A stretch of DNA of 64,000 bases from contig CP101406.1 of the NCBI GenBank assembly GCA_024758765.1, forward strand, positions 4,216,001-4,280,000, in the 5' to 3' direction. Of this stretch, positions 52,815 through 61,626 are shown piece by piece. Position 1 is the first letter of the stretch; the number at the start of each line of letters is the position of its first letter. Made by a program: the position numbers and the translations under genes. The DNA is from Mycobacterium sp. SVM_VP21. GTDB lineage: Bacteria > Actinomycetota > Actinomycetes > Mycobacteriales > Mycobacteriaceae. The notes beneath the pieces are model-generated. The model did not search any database. It saw only the letters and a list, made by a program, of their open reading frames with translations, and was not told the origin of the DNA.

Positions 52815-52854
52815 CTATTAGCCGGGTGCGGCGGTTAAGGCGGGCTTCATCGCC
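52807..52854 (-). promoter_or_regulatory. Fluoride riboswitch (crcB motif) C, upstream of the minus-strand PPE pair
   Basis: Minus strand: P1 GGCG/CGCC, then TTAACCGC, P3 GCCG-CACC-CGGC, and CTAATAGCTTCTACC. The pseudoknot GAAGC/GCTTC is perfect and differs from copy B (GAGGC/GCCTC) by a paired change, which is covariation support. It starts 7 bp after the -10 TAGCAT and ends 29 bp before the PPE ATG. Confidence 0.9.
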
Positions 52855-52861
52855 TATCGGA

Positions 52862-52867
52862 ATGCTA
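52862..52867 (-). promoter_or_regulatory. -10 element for riboswitch C transcript
   Basis: TAGCAT (minus strand, TANNNT) ends exactly 7 bp before the first aptamer G at 52854, as for the other two copies. Confidence 0.6.
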
Positions 52868-53053
52868 CACCGACAGTGTCAGCGAAACGACGGTGATTTG
52901 CCGGGGCGTCAGCCCGCGGTGCGGTTGCGGGCATCCACGGCCGCAGGGGCGGCTCGCATTGCCTGAGCAGCGCTTGGTTGAACGCATCAGGGGTGCCACA
53001 ATCGAGCAGGCCGTGTGCCGCGAAGCCCACTCATGACCTTTCCAGGAGTAGCC

Positions 53054-54265
53054 ATGTCGTTCTCGGTAGAGCTCAGCGATGACGTGATCGAGGTACGGGA
53101 CTGGGTGCACCGGTTCGCCGCTGAGGTTGTCCGCCCGGCTGCCGCCGAATGGGATGAGCGGGAGGAGACGCCGTGGCCGATCATCGCCGAGGCTGCCAAG
53201 ATCGGCCTGTACTCGCCGGAACTGTTCGCGACCCAGGCCGCCGAGCCCAGCGGGATCGGCATGTTGACGGTGTTCGAGGAGCTGTTCTGGGGTGACGCCG
53301 GCATCGCGCTGTCGATTCTGGGCACCGGCCTGGCGGCAGCAGCCCTGGCGGGCAACGGAACTCCCGAACAGCTGGGCCAGTGGCTGCCGGAGATGTTCGG
53401 CACCGCGGATGATCCCAAGCTGGGGGCGTTCTGCTCTTCGGAGCCCGATGCCGGTTCCGACGTCGGCGCGATCCGGACTCGTGCCCGCTTCGACGAAGGG
53501 ACTCGCGAGTGGGTGCTCAACGGCACCAAGACCTGGGCCACCAACGGCGGCATCGCCAACGTGCACATCGTGGTCGCCTCGGTCTATCCCGAACTCGGCT
53601 CGCGCGGACAGACCAGCTTCGTGATCCCACCCGGCACTCCGGGCCTGGCGCAGGGACAGAAGTTCAAGAAACACGGCATCCGGGCGTCGCACACCGCGGA
53701 GATCGTGCTCGACAACGTGCGGTTGCCCGAGGACATGATCCTTGGTGGCCGAGAGAAGTTCGAGGAGCGCGTCGCTCGGGTCAAATCCGGTGCGTCGGCC
53801 GGGGGACAGGCCGCGATGAAGACCTTCGAGCGGACCCGACCGACCGTCGGTGCGATGGCGGTCGGAGTGGCCCGCGCCGCCTACGAGTACGCCCTCGAAT
53901 ACGCTTGCCAGCGTGAACAGTTCGGTCGCAAGATCGGGGAGTTCCAAGCGGTGGCGTTCAAGCTGGCAGACATGAAGAGCCGCATCGACGCCGCCCGGCT
54001 CATGGTGTGGCGGGCCGGCTGGATGGGACGCAACAACAAGGCTTTCGACAACGCGGAGGGCTCGATGGCCAAGTTGTTCGCCAGCGAGACCGCGGTCTAT
54101 GTCACCGACGAGGCGATCCAGATCCTCGGCGGCAACGGCTACACCCGCGACTACCCGGTCGAGCGAATGCACCGCGACGCGAAGATCTTCACCATCTTCG
54201 AAGGCACCAGTGAGATCCAGCGGCTGGTCATCGCCCGGGCAGTGACGGGCCTGCCGCTGCGCTGA
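53054..54265 (+). CDS. Acyl-CoA dehydrogenase
   Basis: 403 aa from ATG 53054 (CCAGGAG upstream). Family segments: [18 protein letters not shown] (FAD/substrate loop), [35 protein letters not shown], and the C-terminal [37 protein letters not shown], with the catalytic glutamate in FEGTSE. It oxidises an acyl-CoA to the enoyl-CoA with FAD. Chain-length preference cannot be told. Confidence 0.93.
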   Translation: MSFSVELSDDVIEVRDWVHRFAAEVVRPAAAEWDEREETPWPIIAEAAKIGLYSPELFATQAAEPSGIGMLTVFEELFWGDAGIALSILGTGLAAAALAGNGTPEQLGQWLPEMFGTADDPKLGAFCSSEPDAGSDVGAIRTRARFDEGTREWVLNGTKTWATNGGIANVHIVVASVYPELGSRGQTSFVIPPGTPGLAQGQKFKKHGIRASHTAEIVLDNVRLPEDMILGGREKFEERVARVKSGASAGGQAAMKTFERTRPTVGAMAVGVARAAYEYALEYACQREQFGRKIGEFQAVAFKLADMKSRIDAARLMVWRAGWMGRNNKAFDNAEGSMAKLFASETAVYVTDEAIQILGGNGYTRDYPVERMHRDAKIFTIFEGTSEIQRLVIARAVTGLPLR

Positions 54266-54278
54266 TCGGCGACATCGG

Positions 54279-54785
54279 TCAGAAGACGAAGCGGGTGCAG
54301 TCGGTTGGGAACGCGAACCAGGCCAGTGCCCGCCGCGGGATGATCATGCGAAGCCCGCCGCCGTCCTGCCCCGCCCAGGCATCGGGGCCCGGAGCGTACT
54401 GCGGGTGGTATTTCTCAAACGCGGTCGCCAGCCGGGCTCCGAGACCGTCCGGGTCTGCCGAGGTTGCAGTGGAGATTCCTTCGACGATCACCACCTGCGT
54501 ACCGCTTTCCAGGGTCAGGGTGCACGCCGGGTTGTCCTGGAGGTTGCGCGCATGGCGGGTGGTTGGCGCGCCGTCGTAATAGAACCGACCGTCGAGCCAC
54601 ACGCCCCAACGCGGCACGGAGTGCGGGGTGCCGTCCGGGCGCACCGTGGTCAGCCAATAGTGCTGGGACGCGGTCAATCGCTGTTTGACTTCTGACCAGC
54701 TCAACAAACCTTCTGCTGAACTTGGCAACCCGTAACCCTCTGGCAGGACGGGACGAGTCGCAGTAGGGCCCGGTTTCGGTTCCAT
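54279..54785 (-). CDS. Pyridoxamine 5'-phosphate oxidase-fold protein
   Basis: 168 aa from ATG 54785. The split-barrel flavin or F420-binding domain contains HYWLTTVRPDGTPHSVPRWGVWLDGRFYYDG and TRHARNLQDNPACTLTLESG, typical of F420/FMN PPOX-like proteins of actinobacteria. A TAGCGT -10 ends 7 bp upstream of the ATG, so it may be leaderless; GTG 54794 is less likely because it lies in the -10. Substrate unknown. Confidence 0.82.
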   Translation of the reverse strand: MEPKPGPTATRPVLPEGYGLPSSAEGLLSWSEVKQRLTASQHYWLTTVRPDGTPHSVPRWGVWLDGRFYYDGAPTTRHARNLQDNPACTLTLESGTQVVIVEGISTATSADPDGLGARLATAFEKYHPQYAPGPDAWAGQDGGGLRMIIPRRALAWFAFPTDCTRFVF

Positions 54786-54845
54786 GGTTGGCACGCTAAT
54801 TCAGACATCCGACCGGGGGCGACACAGCTGCTGCCGCAGGGCGTC

Positions 54846-55586
54846 CTACCCGGCGGTTTTCCCGTTGTCAGTCATATAGACCGCGCCGTGCACCGCGGCA
54901 GCGGAGTCGCTGGCCAGAAACGCGATCACTTCGGCGACGTCGCTCGGTGCGCTCATCCCGCGCGGCGAGGCCACCCGCATGACGAGATTGACGTCGGCGC
55001 CCTCGGGAAGTTGGAAGTTGGTCACCTGCGGGGTCAGCATCCCGCCCGGGCACACCGCGTTGACCCGCAACGTCTCCGCGGTGAACTCCACGGCCAACGA
55101 CCGGGTGAGCCCGACGAGCCCGTGCTTGGCCGCGCAGTAGCCCGCGGAGTAGGCCTGGCCCTCCACCCCGGCGATCGAGGCGACGTTGACGATATTGCCG
55201 GCGGTCTCCAACAGGTGCGGCAGCGCCGCGCGGCATAGGAAGAACGGTCCGTTGAGGTTGACCGCGAGATCGTGGGCCCACTCGTCGTCTGTGACGGCCA
55301 GCGTGTGGCGCATCTGATGGGCGCCCGCGACGTTGACCAGAACGTCGAGTCGGCCGAACTGGGCGATGCATTGCTCGACCGCCGCCGCGCAGGCCGCCGC
55401 GGTGCTGATGTCGGTGGGGGCGTACTTCCCGCCGGGTACGTCGGCGAACACCGTGGCCAGTCGCTCGGCATCGCGCGCCAACCCGAACACCGTCGCGCCA
55501 CGGGCGGCGAACAGTTGGGCCGTCGCCGCGCCCAAGCCGGACGACGCGCCGGTCACCAGCGCCACTTTGCCTGACAGATCGGTCAT
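54846..55586 (-). CDS. Short-chain dehydrogenase/reductase
   Basis: 246 aa from ATG 55586 (GGAGAG upstream). Classical SDR: ALVTGASSGLGAATAQLFA, NVAGAHQ, the serine in IVNVASIAGV, active site YCAAKHG (YxxxK) and CPGGMLTPQ. It is divergent from another SDR gene at 55647 with 60 bp between. Substrate unknown. Confidence 0.88.
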   Translation of the reverse strand: MTDLSGKVALVTGASSGLGAATAQLFAARGATVFGLARDAERLATVFADVPGGKYAPTDISTAAACAAAVEQCIAQFGRLDVLVNVAGAHQMRHTLAVTDDEWAHDLAVNLNGPFFLCRAALPHLLETAGNIVNVASIAGVEGQAYSAGYCAAKHGLVGLTRSLAVEFTAETLRVNAVCPGGMLTPQVTNFQLPEGADVNLVMRVASPRGMSAPSDVAEVIAFLASDSAAAVHGAVYMTDNGKTAG

Positions 55587-55646
55587 TTCGACTCTCCGCA
55601 TCACCCAGTCGACCGGCACTGATGCGCAGCCGTCTACCGTCCAGTT

Positions 55647-56486
55647 ATGGCCTCAGTATCAGTGATCACCGGCGGCGCGGGCGGGATGGGTCTGGCGACG
55701 GCCAAGATCCTGGGCCGAGACCACACCGTGGTGTTGTGCGATGTTCGGCAGGAGCGGCTCGACTCCGCGCAGGCCGGGCTCTCCGAGCTCGGTATCGCCG
55801 CGACCGCCGTCAACTGCGATGTCACCGATCGTGACGCGGTGACCCGGCTGTTCGACACCGCGGCAGGTCTCGGGACACTGGCCTCGGTGATCCACACCGC
55901 CGGGGTCAGCCCGAGCATGGGCGACGCTGAATTCGTCATGCGGATCAACGCGTTCGGCACCCTCGTCGTCAACGAGGTGTTCTACGACGTCGCGCCCGAC
56001 GGCGCGGTGATCGTCAACGTTGCTTCGATGGCCGCGCAGCTGCTGCCCGACAAGGCGTACCCCACCAAGCAGTTCCCGTTGGCGCTGGACGACGGCGACG
56101 CCTTCGTGGCCGCGATGACGGCGTATTGCAACAACGCACCCGAGCAGGCGCGCTCGGGCTTCTCCTACACAGTCAGTAAGGCCTTCGTGAAATGGTATTG
56201 CGCCTCGCAGGCCGAGCGCTTCGGTGGTCGCGGGCTGCGCATCGTCTCGGTGTCGCCGGGCAACATCGATACCGAGATGGGCCGGCGTGAAGAGCAGGCC
56301 GGGGTGGGCATGATGATGCCCGACGCGTTGATCCCGCGGTGGGGCACTCCCGAGGAGATGGCCGAGCTGTTCGCGTTCTGTGCCGGCGATCGGTGCCGCT
56401 ACCTCACCGGCGCCGACATCCTCGCCGACGGCGGGGTGGTCGCCTCGATGCGGGAACGCGCCCGGGTGGCGGGGCAACCGCGTTGA
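55647..56486 (+). CDS. Short-chain dehydrogenase/reductase
   Basis: 279 aa. SDR motifs: SVITGGAGGMGLATAKIL, HTAGVSPSMG, IVNVASMAAQ, active site YTVSKAF and SPGNIDTEMG. The insertion between the active-site serine and tyrosine (KQFPLALDDGDAFVAAMTAY) fits the group annotated as 3-alpha-hydroxysteroid dehydrogenase-like. It probably acts on a steroid or lipid alcohol, but this is inference. Confidence 0.87.
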   Translation: MASVSVITGGAGGMGLATAKILGRDHTVVLCDVRQERLDSAQAGLSELGIAATAVNCDVTDRDAVTRLFDTAAGLGTLASVIHTAGVSPSMGDAEFVMRINAFGTLVVNEVFYDVAPDGAVIVNVASMAAQLLPDKAYPTKQFPLALDDGDAFVAAMTAYCNNAPEQARSGFSYTVSKAFVKWYCASQAERFGGRGLRIVSVSPGNIDTEMGRREEQAGVGMMMPDALIPRWGTPEEMAELFAFCAGDRCRYLTGADILADGGVVASMRERARVAGQPR

Positions 56487-56599
56487 GATTGCGCGCAGGG
56501 CTGCAGTAGCGCGCACGATCACGACCCTGGGTGCAATTTCACGGAGGTTCCTTGCATCGCCGAACTTGGGTAGCGTGCCGTTGAGGGAAGGGGGCGCCG

Positions 56600-57028
56600 A
56601 TGCACTACACCCGCACCGATCCCATCGCGGCCCGTCCCAGCGACGTCTGGGCCGTCCTGACCGACGTCGAGCATTGGCCAGACTGGACGGCATCGATGCG
56701 CGAGATCGTCCGCCTCGGCTCGGGTCCGCTGCGAGTCGGCAGCACCGCCCGCGTCCGGCAACCCACTGGCCGGCCGATGGTCTGGACCGTCACCGACCTG
56801 GTCCACGAGCGGTCCTTCACCTGGACGGCGTCGACGGCCGGCATTCGCTTCACCGGCTTTCATGAGCTGACGCCGACCGGGTCGGGGGTGCGGGCCGTGC
56901 TGACTTTTACCCTGACCGGTCCGATGGCTTGGCTGGCCGCCCTGCTCGCCGGTGGCCGGATTCGTCGCTACGTCGACATGGAGGCTGACGGGCTCAAGCG
57001 GCAGTCGGAAGGCCATGTGGCTCCCTAG
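56600..57028 (+). CDS. SRPBCC family protein
   Basis: 142 aa. It begins MHYTRTDPIAARPSDVWAVLTDVEHWPDW, the classic START-like opening, with WTVTDLVHERSFTW and a C-terminal helix RYVDMEADGLKRQSEG. Hydrophobic-ligand-binding fold; function unknown. Confidence 0.82.
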   Translation: MHYTRTDPIAARPSDVWAVLTDVEHWPDWTASMREIVRLGSGPLRVGSTARVRQPTGRPMVWTVTDLVHERSFTWTASTAGIRFTGFHELTPTGSGVRAVLTFTLTGPMAWLAALLAGGRIRRYVDMEADGLKRQSEGHVAP

Positions 57029-57137
57029 CGTGCGCTCGCAGCGGGTCGTCCGTCACTGGGCCAGCGATGGTAGCTGGGGCGCTGATTTGGTCGGTCGATT
57101 CGGGGCGCGGAATGCGCCGCAGCAGCCAAGTTAACGG

Positions 57138-57167
57138 TTGACACGCGACGGTGTGGGTGTTTACCGT
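57138..57167 (+). promoter_or_regulatory. Promoter of the DesA1-like gene
   Basis: TTGACA (57138-57143)-N18-TACCGT (57162-57167). The predicted start of transcription falls in the palindrome that begins at 57171. Confidence 0.6.
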
Positions 57168-57170
57168 GGA

Positions 57171-57196
57171 CCAAACCTACGGGACCGTAGGTTTGG
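57171..57196 (+). promoter_or_regulatory. 26-bp perfect palindromic operator of the desaturase gene
   Basis: The arms CCAAACCTACGG and CCGTAGGTTTGG flank GA without mismatch. It lies just downstream of the -10, 52 bp before the ATG. The position and core CCTACGG/CCGTAGG fit the acyl-CoA-responsive repressor site known for mycobacterial desA genes (MadR); assigning it to MadR is from memory and inference. Confidence 0.75.
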
Positions 57197-57248
57197 CTGG
57201 GGGGCCAATCGACAGCCCACTTGTCGATCAGGGAGGGGACCAAAAACT

Positions 57249-58166
57249 ATGGTGAATGTCCAGACGGCACTGCTTCACGAGCTCGAGCCGATTGTCGAGC
57301 AGAACCTCAATCGCCATCTCACGGCCGCCAAGCCGTGGCTGCCGCACGACTACGTGCCGTGGAGCAAGGGACGTGACTTCGCGTTCCTCGGGGGCGAGGA
57401 CTGGGTTCCTGAAGACTCGCCGCTGGACCCGGTCGCCAAGGCTGCGCTGCTGGTCAACTTGCTGACCGAGGACAATTTGCCTTCCTACCACCGCGAGATC
57501 GCCACCACCTTCGGTCGGGACGGCGCCTGGGGCACCTGGGTGGGCCAGTGGACCGCCGAGGAAGGCCGCCACAGCATCGCGCTGCGTGACTACCTCGTTG
57601 TCACCCGCGGCATCGACCCGGTGAACCTCGAGAACATGCGGATGGCGCACACCGTCGCCGGCTACGACTCTGGCGGTAAGTCAGCGCTGGGTGTGCTGGC
57701 GTACGTGTCCTTCCAGGAACTCGCCACCCGAGTGTCGCACCGTAACACCGGCAAGGCCTCCGGATGCCCCCTCGCTGATCAGTTGCTGGCCCGGGTTGCA
57801 CTCGACGAGAACTTGCACATGGTGTTCTACCGCAACCTGATGCAGGCGGCCCTGGACATCGCCCCGGACGAGGCGATGTGCGCCATCCGCGACGAGGTGC
57901 TCGGTTTCTCGATGCCCGGGATGAACATGCCCGGCTTCCAGGAGAACGCCATCATGATCGCCAAGGCCGGCATCTACGACCTGCGCATCCACCACGATGA
58001 CGTCATTCAGCCGGTGCTGCGCTTCTGGAAGATCCACGAGCGCAACGACTTCGGTGCTGCGGGCGACGAGGCCCGCGAGCAGGTCGTCGGCTTCATGAAG
58101 ATGGTCGACGAGCGGGCCACCTACTACGAGGAGAAGGCCAAGGCGCGCGAGAGCGTCTCCGCCTGA
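57249..58166 (+). CDS. Acyl-ACP desaturase, DesA1-like
   Basis: 305 aa from ATG 57249. Diiron ligands are in TEDNLPSYHRE, WTAEEGRHSIALRDYLVVTR (ExxH) and the second helix pair with DENLHMVFYRN (ExxH). FQELATRVSHRNTGKA is shared with M. tuberculosis DesA1; the protein is about 30 residues shorter than DesA1 at its C-terminus. DesA1 introduces double bonds in meromycolate precursors carried on AcpM. It may be a paralogue rather than the essential DesA1. Confidence 0.88.
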   Translation: MVNVQTALLHELEPIVEQNLNRHLTAAKPWLPHDYVPWSKGRDFAFLGGEDWVPEDSPLDPVAKAALLVNLLTEDNLPSYHREIATTFGRDGAWGTWVGQWTAEEGRHSIALRDYLVVTRGIDPVNLENMRMAHTVAGYDSGGKSALGVLAYVSFQELATRVSHRNTGKASGCPLADQLLARVALDENLHMVFYRNLMQAALDIAPDEAMCAIRDEVLGFSMPGMNMPGFQENAIMIAKAGIYDLRIHHDDVIQPVLRFWKIHERNDFGAAGDEAREQVVGFMKMVDERATYYEEKAKARESVSA

Positions 58167-58180
58167 TCGAGGTTGAGCGG

Positions 58181-59113
58181 CTAACCCCGCTTGATCGAGG
58201 TGTAGTAGGTCGTGTCAGCCATCGACACCGAGTCGGCGCCCCGCTCCGGCGTCGGACGACCGTACTGCGTCAGCAGCTCGGTCATGGTCTGGCCGGTCGA
58301 CGTCCAGCCCAGGGGGCCGAGGTACACGGCGACGTCGTTGCGATCGCCCTCATACCCGAGTTCGGAGAACTCTAGGTCGAAACCGTGCGCCCGCCATTTC
58401 TCGGTGGCGCTGCGCATCATTTCGCGGGACTGTTCGTGCTGTGCGGCCGAGATGTTCGGAATGGCCTCGGTGGCCAGCCGGCTGCCGTCGGCACTCAGTG
58501 CGGTGATGTTGTCCAGCAGCCGGTCTTGCGCTTCCGGCGGGAGATAGCCGAGCAGCCCCTCGGCGATCCACGCGGTGGGCTGGGTGCGGTCGAAACCCGC
58601 CTCGATCAAGGCGGCCGGCCAGTCATCCCGCAGATCGACGGCGACGCCGCGGCGATCGGCAGTCGGCTCGGCGCCCAAGTCGGCCAGCGTTGCGGTCTTG
58701 AAAGCCAGCACCGCGGGCTGGTCGATCTCGAAGATCGTCATGCCGGAGGGCCACGTCAGTCGGTAGGCCCGCGCGTCCAGACCCGATGCCAGGATCACTG
58801 CCTGGTGAATCCCGGCCTCGGTGGCGTCGGCGAAGAATGCGTCGAAAAAGCGCGTGCGAACAGCCATCGCGTCGGGCATCTGCCCGAGCTTCCAGCCGGA
58901 TTCGTGGTCGTCGAGATCGGTGCCTGCTAGGTCGCCGGCGGCCCACTTGATCAGGAAGTCGACGCCGACGGCCCGAACCAGCGGCTCGGCGAAGCGGTCG
59001 TCGATCAGGGGATTGTCGGCGTTGGTGGCGATCGCCCGGGCGGCGGCGACCATGGTTGCCGTGGCACCCACGCTGGTGGCGAGGTCCCAAGTGTCGTTGT
59101 CGGTGCGTGCCAT
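58181..59113 (-). CDS. SAM-dependent methyltransferase, TIGR00027/LCM-like
   Basis: 310 aa of the mycobacterial TIGR00027 group. Landmarks: [19 protein letters not shown] at the start, [34 protein letters not shown] (SAM site), [12 protein letters not shown], and [16 protein letters not shown]. The family is related to leucine carboxyl methyltransferases; substrates are unknown. The upstream region 59150-59185 is strikingly AT-rich (TTAATTAGTTTATTTAAC) and probably holds its promoter and a repressor site. Confidence 0.9.
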   Translation of the reverse strand: MARTDNDTWDLATSVGATATMVAAARAIATNADNPLIDDRFAEPLVRAVGVDFLIKWAAGDLAGTDLDDHESGWKLGQMPDAMAVRTRFFDAFFADATEAGIHQAVILASGLDARAYRLTWPSGMTIFEIDQPAVLAFKTATLADLGAEPTADRRGVAVDLRDDWPAALIEAGFDRTQPTAWIAEGLLGYLPPEAQDRLLDNITALSADGSRLATEAIPNISAAQHEQSREMMRSATEKWRAHGFDLEFSELGYEGDRNDVAVYLGPLGWTSTGQTMTELLTQYGRPTPERGADSVSMADTTYYTSIKRG

Positions 59114-59148
59114 GAGCGCTCCTTGAGGATGACGGGCGGGGCGATTTG

Positions 59149-59186
59149 CTTAGTCTAACAATTAATTAGTTTATTTAACAAACGCT
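59149..59186 (-). promoter_or_regulatory. AT-rich promoter/operator region of the methyltransferase gene
   Basis: About 36 bp with only a few G or C, including AATTAATT flanked by related TAAC/AGTT half-sites, 36-72 bp upstream of the ATG. The composition contrasts sharply with the GC-rich surroundings. Confidence 0.4.
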
Positions 59187-59227
59187 CCGAACCGGGCGAC
59201 GGTTCCCGGTCTGCGGCCCAGGGGTGC

Positions 59228-60466
59228 CTAGCGCACAGTCAGATAAATCAACGCCACATTGAGCGTCCCGATCACCAGGGTGACAACCCAGCCCAGTGCC
59301 GAGGTCAGTGGCCGGTTGGCGTCGGCACCCATCAGCGTCCGGTCGCCGGTTACCCGGATCAGCGGCACCAGCGCGAACGGGATGCCGAAGGACAACACCA
59401 CCTGCGAGATCACCAGCGCCCGGGTGGGTTCCATCCCCAGGGCCAGGATCGCCAGCGCCGGGCCCAGCGTGATCAGCCGGCGCCAGAGCAGCGGAACCGA
59501 TACCCGCAACAGGCCGTGCATGATCATCGCGCCGGCGTAGGCGCCCACCGACGTCGACGCCAACCCGGATGCCAGCAGTCCAATCGCGAAGAACAGCGCA
59601 ACCGTCGGGCCGAGGGCGTCGTTGACCGCGGCATGCGCACCCTCGATGGAGTCGGCGTTGTCGACGCCCCGCAGGTTATTGGCGGCCACCACCAACATGG
59701 CCAGGTTCAGCGTTCCGGCTACCAGCATCGCCAGACCCACGTCCCAGCGAGTCACCCGCAGCAGCCGCCGTCGCGCCGGGCCGGGTTCGGGCTGACCGTG
59801 CCGGTCGCGGGCCAGGCCCGAGTGCAGGTAGACCGCGTGCGGCATCACTGTCGCGCCCAGGATTGCCGTGGCTAGCAGCACGCTCTCGGTACCGTCGAAA
59901 CGGGGCAGTAGGCCCGCGGCGACCTCGGCGGGCGCCGGTGGGGCGACCACCAGGCTGGCCAAAAATCCGATGGCGATGATGATCAGCAGCCCGCCGGTCA
60001 CCTGCTCGAGAATCCGCGGCCCGCGCCGGTCTCCGATGTTCAGCAATGCCATCGACACCACGCCGGTGATGAGGCCGCCGAGTAGCAGCGGTAAGTCAAA
60101 GATCAGGTTCAACGCGATGGCGCCGCCCACCACTTCGGCGAGATCTGTTGCCATGGCCACCAATTCGGCCTGCAGCCAATAGGCGATCCGGACCGGTTTG
60201 CGGCTGTGGGCGCCGATCACCTCGGGCAGCGACCGGCCGGTCACCAGTCCGAGCTTGGCGGACAGGTACTGCACCAGTCCGGCCATCACGTTCGCGGTGA
60301 CGATCACCCACACCAGCAGGAAACCGAACTTCGCCCCCGCACTGACGTTGGCGGCGACGTTGCCCGGGTCGACGTAGGCGATGGCAGCGACGAAAGCCGG
60401 GCCGAGCAGATACCAGCCCGGCTTCAGTCGAACCGCGGTGTCTGCAGCCACCGACACCCTCTCCAT
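59228..60466 (-). CDS. mntH: Nramp-family manganese/divalent metal transporter MntH
   Basis: 412 aa with eleven predicted helices. The metal-binding motifs are DPGN (AYVDPGNVAANVSAG, helix 1) and MPH (TVMPHAVYLHSGL, helix 6). The protein imports Mn2+ or Fe2+ with protons. No clear MntR box was seen in the 72 bp upstream. Confidence 0.92.
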   Translation of the reverse strand: MERVSVAADTAVRLKPGWYLLGPAFVAAIAYVDPGNVAANVSAGAKFGFLLVWVIVTANVMAGLVQYLSAKLGLVTGRSLPEVIGAHSRKPVRIAYWLQAELVAMATDLAEVVGGAIALNLIFDLPLLLGGLITGVVSMALLNIGDRRGPRILEQVTGGLLIIIAIGFLASLVVAPPAPAEVAAGLLPRFDGTESVLLATAILGATVMPHAVYLHSGLARDRHGQPEPGPARRRLLRVTRWDVGLAMLVAGTLNLAMLVVAANNLRGVDNADSIEGAHAAVNDALGPTVALFFAIGLLASGLASTSVGAYAGAMIMHGLLRVSVPLLWRRLITLGPALAILALGMEPTRALVISQVVLSFGIPFALVPLIRVTGDRTLMGADANRPLTSALGWVVTLVIGTLNVALIYLTVR

Positions 60467-60538
60467 CCGGATCAGCGAACAGAAAAATCAGGGTAGCCGG
60501 AAAATCGCCGCCGTTCCGCGGTCCAGGCGGCGCTGGAG

Positions 60539-61615
60539 TCAGCCGGCGCTGTAGAGCCCGCGTCCGGTGATCAGCGGCAGGTCCAAGGTGGTCCGGATTC
60601 CCGGTTCGGCCGCCACCACCGCGGGAATGGCGTTGACGACCCGCATCGCGGTGGCCACCAGGCCGGCGTGGTTGTGGTCGCCGTTCGGGCTGGACAAGCA
60701 CAGGTCCAAGGCGTATGACGGCTCGCCGGTCACCTCGACGCGATACGAGCCGCCTTCTTGGGCCGGTTGCGGCCAGTCCGGGCACAGGTCCTCGCGTAGC
60801 CGGGTGACGTGCTCGAGGACCACCGCGGCCTTGCCGTCAACCATCCCGCGTACCTCGAATCGCAATGCCGCGGCGGTGCCTTTCGCGATGTCACCCGAAG
60901 AGATCGAGAAGTCCTCCGGGGCGGGCACCCGAATGTGGGACTGTTCGACCGAGTCGAGTTCCAGACCCAGGCCGGCCGCGAGCTGGCGCACCACCGAACC
61001 CCACGCCAGGCTGAGCACACCCGGCTGCAGCAGCATCGGGGTCTCGTCCATCGATTGGCCGAAGCCCATCACGTCGAACATGACGGCGGCGCTGTCGTAG
61101 GTGGCGTAGTCGACGATCTCCATGCAGCGGATCTGCTGGACGCTCTGGCAGGTGCCGGCCAGCGCCAGGGGTAGCAGGTCGTTGGCGAAGCCCGGGTCGA
61201 TGCCGTTGACGAACAAGCTCGCGTTGCCGGCCTTGGCGGCGTCCTCGATGGGGGTCAGCATCTCTGCGGGGATGACGTTCCACGGGTACTGCAGGAACAC
61301 CGCGCTGCTGCCGACCACGTTGATACCGGCGTCCAGGATGCGCTTGAAGTCCTCGAGCGCCTCCACGAGCCGGTTGTCGGCCAGCGCGGTGTACACGGCG
61401 CAATCGGGTTTGGTCGCCAGCACCGCGTCCAGATCCGTGGTGGCCTTGATGCCGGTCGAGACATCAAGTCCGGCAAGCTCTCCGGCGTCTTTACCGGCCT
61501 TGGCGTCCGAGGACACCCACACCCCGGTCAACTCGAACTCCGGGTTGGTGATCAGTGCTTTCAGTGCGTGGACACCGACATTGCCGGTGCCGATCTGGGC
61601 GACACGAATGGTCAT
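60539..61615 (-). CDS. NAD(P)H-dependent amine/diacid dehydrogenase family protein (DapB-like fold)
   Basis: 358 aa. Rossmann motif IRVAQIGTGNVGVHALKAL at the N-terminus, then a dihydrodipicolinate-reductase-like domain with NVVGSSAVFLQYPW, NGIDPGFANDLLPLAL and a C-terminal AMRVVNAIPAVVAAEPGI. Mycobacteria carry many copies, some active as amine dehydrogenases. It is 11 bp after the SDR at 61627 and so in one operon with it. Confidence 0.82.
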   Translation of the reverse strand: MTIRVAQIGTGNVGVHALKALITNPEFELTGVWVSSDAKAGKDAGELAGLDVSTGIKATTDLDAVLATKPDCAVYTALADNRLVEALEDFKRILDAGINVVGSSAVFLQYPWNVIPAEMLTPIEDAAKAGNASLFVNGIDPGFANDLLPLALAGTCQSVQQIRCMEIVDYATYDSAAVMFDVMGFGQSMDETPMLLQPGVLSLAWGSVVRQLAAGLGLELDSVEQSHIRVPAPEDFSISSGDIAKGTAAALRFEVRGMVDGKAAVVLEHVTRLREDLCPDWPQPAQEGGSYRVEVTGEPSYALDLCLSSPNGDHNHAGLVATAMRVVNAIPAVVAAEPGIRTTLDLPLITGRGLYSAG

Positions 61616-61626
61616 CAGTCAATTCC

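Noticed and set aside
58167..58200. Rho-independent terminator after the desaturase gene
   Set aside because: A hairpin with wobble pairs can be drawn, but there is no T-run and the direct repeat TGATCGAGGT confuses it; not supported enough.
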